DNA of 11,421 nt from an uncultured Clostridia bacterium (GTDB lineage Bacteria > Bacillota > Clostridia > Christensenellales > Borkfalkiaceae). The notes under the pieces were generated by a model that ran no database searches, was not told where the DNA came from, and was given only the letters and a program-made list of their open reading frames with translations. Position 1 is the first letter of the stretch. Every line of letters begins with the position of its first letter. Below, piece after piece: positions 6,793 through 11,421 of the stretch. The stretch lies in the NCBI GenBank assembly GCA_944369635.1, contig CALVXL010000145.1:1-11421 (forward strand). Reading direction: 5' to 3'. Both the position numbers and the translations under genes were made by a program.

Positions 6793-7896
6793 ATGAAAGC
6801 ACTCGGTATCGTTTTTTCCAACATACACGACGCAAACCTGCCCGAACTCGTCAGATTGCGCACGCTCGGCTCCATTCCCTTCGGCGGCAGGTACCGCCTC
6901 ATCGACTTCGCGCTTTCCAATATGGTCAATTCGGGGATAACGAAAGTCGGCGTCATTACGAAGCGCAATTATCAGTCGCTGATGGATCACGTCGGCAGCG
7001 GTAAGGATTGGGATCTCGCGAGAAAGGACGGCGGCCTCATTATTTTGCCCCCTTTCGGAGACCGCGACAGCGATACGCTGTATAATTCCCGCCTGGAAGC
7101 GCTTAAAAGCATCACCGGCTTTTTGCGCCATGCCGACGAAGATTACGTGGTGATGACCGATTGCGACAACGTTTGCCGCATCAATTATAACGACGTTATC
7201 GAATTTCACCGCATCAACAAAGCGGATATCACGCTCGTTTACAGAAAGAACAAACTCGAAGAAGATCACGCGGTAACGCTCAATATCAACACGGAAAACC
7301 GCGTAACCGCGCTCAAATACGAAAACAAAACCGATTCGGAAAATAACGTTTTTGCAAATATTTACGTCATCAAGCGTTCGCTTTTGCAGAATCTCATCAT
7401 GGACTCGCTTTCCTATAATTACAGGCATTTCACTACCGATCTTTTGTCGGCGTATGTCAACAGCATGCGTATAATGGCGTACGAGCATAAAGGGTATTTT
7501 GCGGCGATCACTTCCATGCAGTCGTATTATGAAAAGAACCTCGGCTTGCTCGACGAAAAGAACCGTCACGAACTTTTCGGCGACAGAAGCGTATTTACCA
7601 AGATCCGCGACAGCGTTCCCACGAAATACGGCGCTTGTTCGGTGGTCAAGAATTCGCTGATAGCCGACGGTTGCGTCATAGAAGGGACGGTGGAAAATTC
7701 CGTATTGTTCCGTGGCGTCAAGGTGGCGAGCGGTTCGGTTGTGAAAAATTGTATCCTCATGCAGAATACCGTGCTCGGCGAGCACGTGACCATGAACTGT
7801 ATGATCACAGACAAGGACGTGGTGGTGCGCGACAGGCGCGTACTGTCGGGCAGCGAAAACCATCCGTTTTATATACCGAAAGGCAGTATGATTTAA
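6793..7896 (+). CDS. glgD: GlgD, ADP-glucose pyrophosphorylase regulatory/non-catalytic subunit
   Basis: A 367-residue paralogue of GlgC that in Firmicutes partners GlgC and raises or tunes its activity. The fold is kept: IPFGGRYRLIDFALSN (28-43) matches the GlgC nucleotide-binding core, and a beta-helix domain follows from about 280. The N-terminal GGxGxRL loop is replaced by SNIHDANLPELV (9-20). The GDH motif becomes CDN, retaining one Asp (D125), and both the SMG and WxDxGT motifs are lost. It is therefore unlikely to be a full catalyst by itself. It starts one base after glgC and ends 15 nt before glgA. Assignment to the GlgD family is firm; the lack of catalysis is inferred from the lost motifs. 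Confidence 0.93.
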   Translation: MKALGIVFSNIHDANLPELVRLRTLGSIPFGGRYRLIDFALSNMVNSGITKVGVITKRNYQSLMDHVGSGKDWDLARKDGGLIILPPFGDRDSDTLYNSRLEALKSITGFLRHADEDYVVMTDCDNVCRINYNDVIEFHRINKADITLVYRKNKLEEDHAVTLNINTENRVTALKYENKTDSENNVFANIYVIKRSLLQNLIMDSLSYNYRHFTTDLLSAYVNSMRIMAYEHKGYFAAITSMQSYYEKNLGLLDEKNRHELFGDRSVFTKIRDSVPTKYGACSVVKNSLIADGCVIEGTVENSVLFRGVKVASGSVVKNCILMQNTVLGEHVTMNCMITDKDVVVRDRRVLSGSENHPFYIPKGSMI

Positions 7897-7911
7897 AAGG
7901 AGCAGAAAAAA

Positions 7912-9732
7912 ATGGCAGAAAAAAAGAAGAGCGCCGTAAGCGCGGCTGCTACCGAAGAAGAGGGAAAGAGAAAGGTTAAGGCGGAAGAAAAAGGCAAGGA
8001 AAACGTACAGGTAGGTACCGCTCCGAAAAAGAGGGGAAGACCCGCTTCGGCAAAGACCGCGGCAAGTAAAGAAGCGATCGAAGCGGCAAAGAAAACGGAA
8101 GATAAAACCGTTACCGTAAAAAAAGCGGCAACGGCTGCGAAGGGCGCGACGACGGAGAAAACCGAGGAGAAAAAGCGCGCGCCGCGCAAAACCGTCAAGA
8201 AAGAGGAAAAGCCCGCGGAAAAAGTGCAGGAAACGCAAGCGGACGTTGCCGGAAACAAACAAGAAGAAGTTGCCGTTCCCATGCCGGAAGTGCAAGTTGT
8301 AAAGAGAAAGCGGATTTTGATTGCGGCTTCGGAATGCCGTCCGTTCGTCGCTACCGGCGGTCTTTCGGACGTCATCGGTTCGCTTCCGCAGGCCCTGGCG
8401 AAAAATCCGTTGCTCGACGTGAACGTCATTTTGCCGCTTTATGCGTGTATCGGACATGAATACCGCCATAAAATGGAATACATCACGAATTTTTACGTGC
8501 AGCTGTCCTGGCGCAGACTGTATTGCGGCGTGTTCAAGCTGGTGGAAAACGGCGTGACCTATTATTTCCTCGACAACGAATATTATTTCAAGCGCGGCGG
8601 CAATATTTACGGGTTCTACGACGACGGCGAGCGTTTCGCGTTTTTCTCGAAAGCGATTCTCGATACCATCGGCGCGCTGGACATCTTCCCGGACGTGCTT
8701 CACGTCAACGACTGGCAGACGGCGGCAAGTATAATTTATCTCCGTTCGCTCTATAATTGGAGTGTGGATTTTCAGAAGATCAAAACACTCTTCACCATTC
8801 ACAACATAGAATATCAGGGGAAGTTCGGCAACGAAACGCGTGGCGATCTGTTCGGATTTCCGTCCAATATTTACAATTACATCGAATTTGACGGCTGTAT
8901 CAACCTGATGAAAGGCGCTATCGAAATGGCGGACGCCGTCAACACGGTAAGTCCGACGTACGCAAACGAAATCAAAGATCCGTTTTTTGCGCACGGTCTG
9001 GACGGTATCATCCGCCGCAACGAACAAAAACTTTGCGGTATCTTAAACGGGATCGATGTGGAAAGCTATAATCCCGTCACCGATCCGTACATCTTTGCAA
9101 ATTATTCGCAAAACGATATGTCGGGCAAAAAGATATGTAAGGCAGAATTGCAGAAAATGCTTTCTTTGCCCATCCGCGCGGACGTTCCCGTCGTGTCCGT
9201 CGTTTCCCGCCTCGTTTCGCATAAGGGGCTCGATCTCGTCAAAGCCGTGATCGAACAGTTTTTAAGCGAGGACGTTCAGGTCGTCATCTTAGGTAAGGGC
9301 GATGCGGCGTATGAAAATTATTTCACGAACCTCGCGCGCAGTTATCAGGGAAAATGCGTTACCGTGATCGCGTTCAACGCCGATCTTTCGAGAAAGATCT
9401 ATTCCGGCAGCGATATCTTCCTGATGCCGTCCAAGACAGAACCCTGCGGGCTTTCTCAGATGATCGCGTCGCGTTATGGCACGGTAGCCGTGGTGCGCGA
9501 AACGGGCGGACTCAACGACAGCATCAAACCCTACACGGGAAACGGCGGCAACGGATTCACTTTCCGCGATTATAACGCGCACGATATGCTGTATGTGCTT
9601 CGCGAAGCGGCGCGCACGTATCATGACAAAGCGGTCTGGGAAGATATCGTCCGCCGCGCGATGGAAAGCGATTTCAGCTGGAATAATTCCGCAAAGGAAT
9701 ACGAAAAGGTATACAAAAAGATTTCGGGATAA
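7912..9732 (+). CDS. glgA: Glycogen synthase with a long lysine/alanine-rich N-terminal tail
   Basis: Transfers glucose from ADP-glucose to the non-reducing end of alpha-1,4-glucan (GT5 family, GT-B fold). Of 606 residues, about 131-606 are the normal core, close to the 477 of E. coli GlgA. Core motifs are ILIAASECRPF (135-145), TGGLSDVIGSLP (148-159), HVNDWQTA (264-271), HNIEYQGKF (297-305), SRLVSHKGLDL (432-442) and EPCGLSQM (510-517) followed by ETGGLNDS (530-537). The usual KTGGL Lys is Ala at 147. Residues 1-130 are an extra tail with 27 Lys, 24 Ala, 20 Glu and 5 Arg. The tail has no Leu, Phe, Tyr, Trp, Cys or His, so it is predicted to be disordered, and it carries an AT-hook-like KKRGRP at 39-44. 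The start is supported by AAGGAG at 7897-7902, 9 nt before the ATG. An in-frame ATG at 8281 would give a 483-residue normal-size enzyme but lacks a good ribosome binding site. Confidence 0.94.
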   Translation: MAEKKKSAVSAAATEEEGKRKVKAEEKGKENVQVGTAPKKRGRPASAKTAASKEAIEAAKKTEDKTVTVKKAATAAKGATTEKTEEKKRAPRKTVKKEEKPAEKVQETQADVAGNKQEEVAVPMPEVQVVKRKRILIAASECRPFVATGGLSDVIGSLPQALAKNPLLDVNVILPLYACIGHEYRHKMEYITNFYVQLSWRRLYCGVFKLVENGVTYYFLDNEYYFKRGGNIYGFYDDGERFAFFSKAILDTIGALDIFPDVLHVNDWQTAASIIYLRSLYNWSVDFQKIKTLFTIHNIEYQGKFGNETRGDLFGFPSNIYNYIEFDGCINLMKGAIEMADAVNTVSPTYANEIKDPFFAHGLDGIIRRNEQKLCGILNGIDVESYNPVTDPYIFANYSQNDMSGKKICKAELQKMLSLPIRADVPVVSVVSRLVSHKGLDLVKAVIEQFLSEDVQVVILGKGDAAYENYFTNLARSYQGKCVTVIAFNADLSRKIYSGSDIFLMPSKTEPCGLSQMIASRYGTVAVVRETGGLNDSIKPYTGNGGNGFTFRDYNAHDMLYVLREAARTYHDKAVWEDIVRRAMESDFSWNNSAKEYEKVYKKISG

Positions 9733-9784
9733 AACCGCCGCAAGGCGTTACTTTACAAATGCTTACTTAGGTTGAGGAGAAAAA

Positions 9785-11421
9785 ATGCAAAATTTTACCG
9801 AAAAAGATGCAACAACGATGATCAAAGGCAAATTGTCGCGGTATTTCGGCGTGTCGCCGAAAGAAGCGACAAAGGATCAGCTTTATAAAGCCGTGGTGAT
9901 GTCCGTCCGCGACATTTTGCTGGAGAAAAGAGAAAAGTTTTATAAAAAATACCGTGCCCAGAACGGGAAACGCGTTTACTATCTCTGCATGGAATTTCTG
10001 CTGGGACAGTCGCTGAAAAACAATCTCTATAATCTGGACGCGGAGGACGCTTTCCGCGGCGCGCTGAAAAATCTGCCCGTCACGATGGAAGAGCTGTACG
10101 ATATGGAGCCCAACGCGGGGCTCGGAAACGGCGGGCTCGGCAGGCTTGCCGCCTGTTTTTTAGACGGGCTTGCCAGTCAGAACTATCCCGCTATGGGGTA
10201 TTCCATTTTGTATGAATACGGTCTTTTCAAACAGAAGATCGTGGACGGCTGGCAGATGGAACTTCCCGATATCTGGCTTCCCGGCGGCGAAGCGTGGCTT
10301 ACGCAGAGAACCGATCTGACTTTCAAGGTGAAGTTTGACGGGTATATCAAGGAACGCTGGACGGAAAACGGGCTGATCATCGATCATGTGGACGCGAAAG
10401 AAGTGGAGGCCGTCGCTTACGACATGATGGTTTCCGGCAAAGATTCCGACGCGGTTTCCGTGCTGCGCCTGTGGCGCACGTGCAACGTGCACGATTTCGA
10501 TATGAAGTCTTTTTCGCAGGGCGATTACATGCGCGCCATGCAGGACGACAGCGAGGCGGAGCTCATCTCCAAAGTGCTTTATCCCTCCGATAACCACTTT
10601 GAAGGCAAATCGCTTCGTTTAAAGCAGCAATATCTTCTGGTTTCGGCGTCCTTGCAGAACATATTAAAAGATCATCTGCGCCGTTACGGTTCGCTGGATA
10701 CGTTGCCCGACATGGCGGCAATCCATATCAACGATACGCACCCCGCGCTCTGCATTCCCGAACTCATGCGGCTTTTGATGGACGAACACCATTATTCGTG
10801 GGAGAAGGCGTGGGACATCGTCACGCGTACCGTCGCTTATACCAATCATACGGTCATGAGCGAAGCGCTGGAAACTTGGAACGAAGACCTGATTTCCAGA
10901 AGACTGCCGCGTATTTATTCCATTCTTAAGGAAATCAATCAGCGCTTCTGCGGAGAAATGTGGAATAAATTCCCCGGAGATTGGGGCAAGATCGACCGCA
11001 TGTCGGTATTTTCCCACGGGCAGGTGCGCATGGCGAATTTAAGCGTCATCGCGTCGCATAAAGTCAACGGCGTTTCCGCACTCCATTCGGAAATCATCAA
11101 AAAGAGCATCTTTAAGGATTATTACGACGTATGGCCGGATAAATTCACCAACGTGACCAACGGCATCGCATACCGCCGCTGGCTGTGTCAGTCAAATAAA
11201 GAGCTTTGCGCGCTTTTAGACGAGACCATCGGCAACGGCTATGTAAAGGACGCGGAAAAGCTTGCGGATTTCAAAAAATTCGAAAACGACGAAAGCGTTC
11301 TGAAACGCCTGAACGAGATCAAGCGCATTAAAAAAGAACAGTTCTGCGCGTATGCAAAAAAGACGGAAGGGTATATCGTCAATCCCGACACGGTATTCGA
11401 CGTGCAGGCAAAACGCATGCA
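9785..11421 (+). CDS. glgP: Glycogen/starch phosphorylase, N-terminal two thirds (partial)
   Basis: Releases glucose-1-phosphate from the non-reducing ends of glycogen with inorganic phosphate (GT35, PLP-dependent). The frame is open from the ATG at 9785 to the window end, giving 545 codons plus two bases; family members run about 750-850 residues, so roughly a third is missing, including the PLP lysine. Visible motifs are EPNAGLGNGGLGRLAACFLD (108-127), HINDTHPALCIPELMR (314-329), AYTNHTVMSEALETW (351-365), VNGVSALHSEI (427-437) and TNVTNGIAYRRWL (455-467). GAGGAG at 9774-9779 lies 5 nt before the ATG. It follows glgA by 52 nt with no convincing terminator, so it belongs to the same operon, pairing glycogen breakdown with synthesis. 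Confidence 0.95.
   Translation, partial: MQNFTEKDATTMIKGKLSRYFGVSPKEATKDQLYKAVVMSVRDILLEKREKFYKKYRAQNGKRVYYLCMEFLLGQSLKNNLYNLDAEDAFRGALKNLPVTMEELYDMEPNAGLGNGGLGRLAACFLDGLASQNYPAMGYSILYEYGLFKQKIVDGWQMELPDIWLPGGEAWLTQRTDLTFKVKFDGYIKERWTENGLIIDHVDAKEVEAVAYDMMVSGKDSDAVSVLRLWRTCNVHDFDMKSFSQGDYMRAMQDDSEAELISKVLYPSDNHFEGKSLRLKQQYLLVSASLQNILKDHLRRYGSLDTLPDMAAIHINDTHPALCIPELMRLLMDEHHYSWEKAWDIVTRTVAYTNHTVMSEALETWNEDLISRRLPRIYSILKEINQRFCGEMWNKFPGDWGKIDRMSVFSHGQVRMANLSVIASHKVNGVSALHSEIIKKSIFKDYYDVWPDKFTNVTNGIAYRRWLCQSNKELCALLDETIGNGYVKDAEKLADFKKFENDESVLKRLNEIKRIKKEQFCAYAKKTEGYIVNPDTVFDVQAKRM

Noticed and set aside
6736..9027. Very long open frame on the minus strand (763 codons)
   Set aside because: It lies antisense to glgD and glgA, its product is rich in Arg, His, Phe and Val with no recognisable domain, and it has the look of a frame kept open by codon bias of the real genes.
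9736..9747. Hairpin CGCC-GCAA-GGCG between glgA and glgP as a terminator
   Set aside because: The stem is only 4 bp and no T-run follows; the genes are more likely co-transcribed.
1..11421. Mobile elements, CRISPR arrays, tRNA or rRNA genes, prophage or defence genes
   Set aside because: No inverted terminal repeats with a transposase, spaced repeat arrays, cloverleaf or rRNA sequence were seen; the window is almost filled by housekeeping and glycogen genes.

Overview
The window looks like a chromosomal segment of a low-to-mid GC Firmicute, most likely of class Clostridia. Four things point this way: a ClpC-type AAA+ unchaperone end, a long-form ribosome hibernation factor, strong AAGGAGG ribosome binding sites, and a glycogen operon with the paired subunits GlgC and GlgD, which is typical of Firmicutes. 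Genes are moderately GC-rich and the spacers are strikingly A/T-rich. An uncultured gut lineage is plausible, but no taxonomic marker in the window settles this. All genes lie on the + strand.

Left block (1-1970): the 3' end of a clpC-like gene, then hpf (ribosome hibernation), preceded by a sequence that fits the sigma-H promoter consensus. Next comes a TIM-barrel sugar phosphate isomerase/epimerase-like gene of unknown substrate, only 7 nt after hpf. A strong intrinsic terminator (1928-1966) closes this block.

Spacer (1899-2166): an A/T-rich stretch with three copies of AATTTCACA and a near-consensus sigma-A promoter (TTGACA, 17 nt, TAAAAT) that should drive pgi and possibly everything downstream.

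Right block (2167-11421): pgi (glucose-6-phosphate isomerase), a hairpin with a poor T-run, then the glycogen cluster glgB-glgC-glgD-glgA-glgP, with glgP cut by the window end. GlgC makes ADP-glucose, with GlgD as its probable non-catalytic partner. GlgA extends the chains, GlgB branches them, and GlgP releases glucose-1-phosphate. Pgi links the hexose phosphate pool to glycolysis. Phosphoglucomutase and a debranching enzyme are not in the window.

The most unusual item is GlgA. Before a normal glycogen synthase core it carries about 130 residues of lysine/alanine/glutamate-rich, apparently disordered sequence with an AT-hook-like KKRGRP core, resembling histone-H1-like tails. The core itself has Ala in place of the usual Lys of the KTGGL motif. 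No mobile element, CRISPR array, tRNA, rRNA or clear new multi-gene system was seen.
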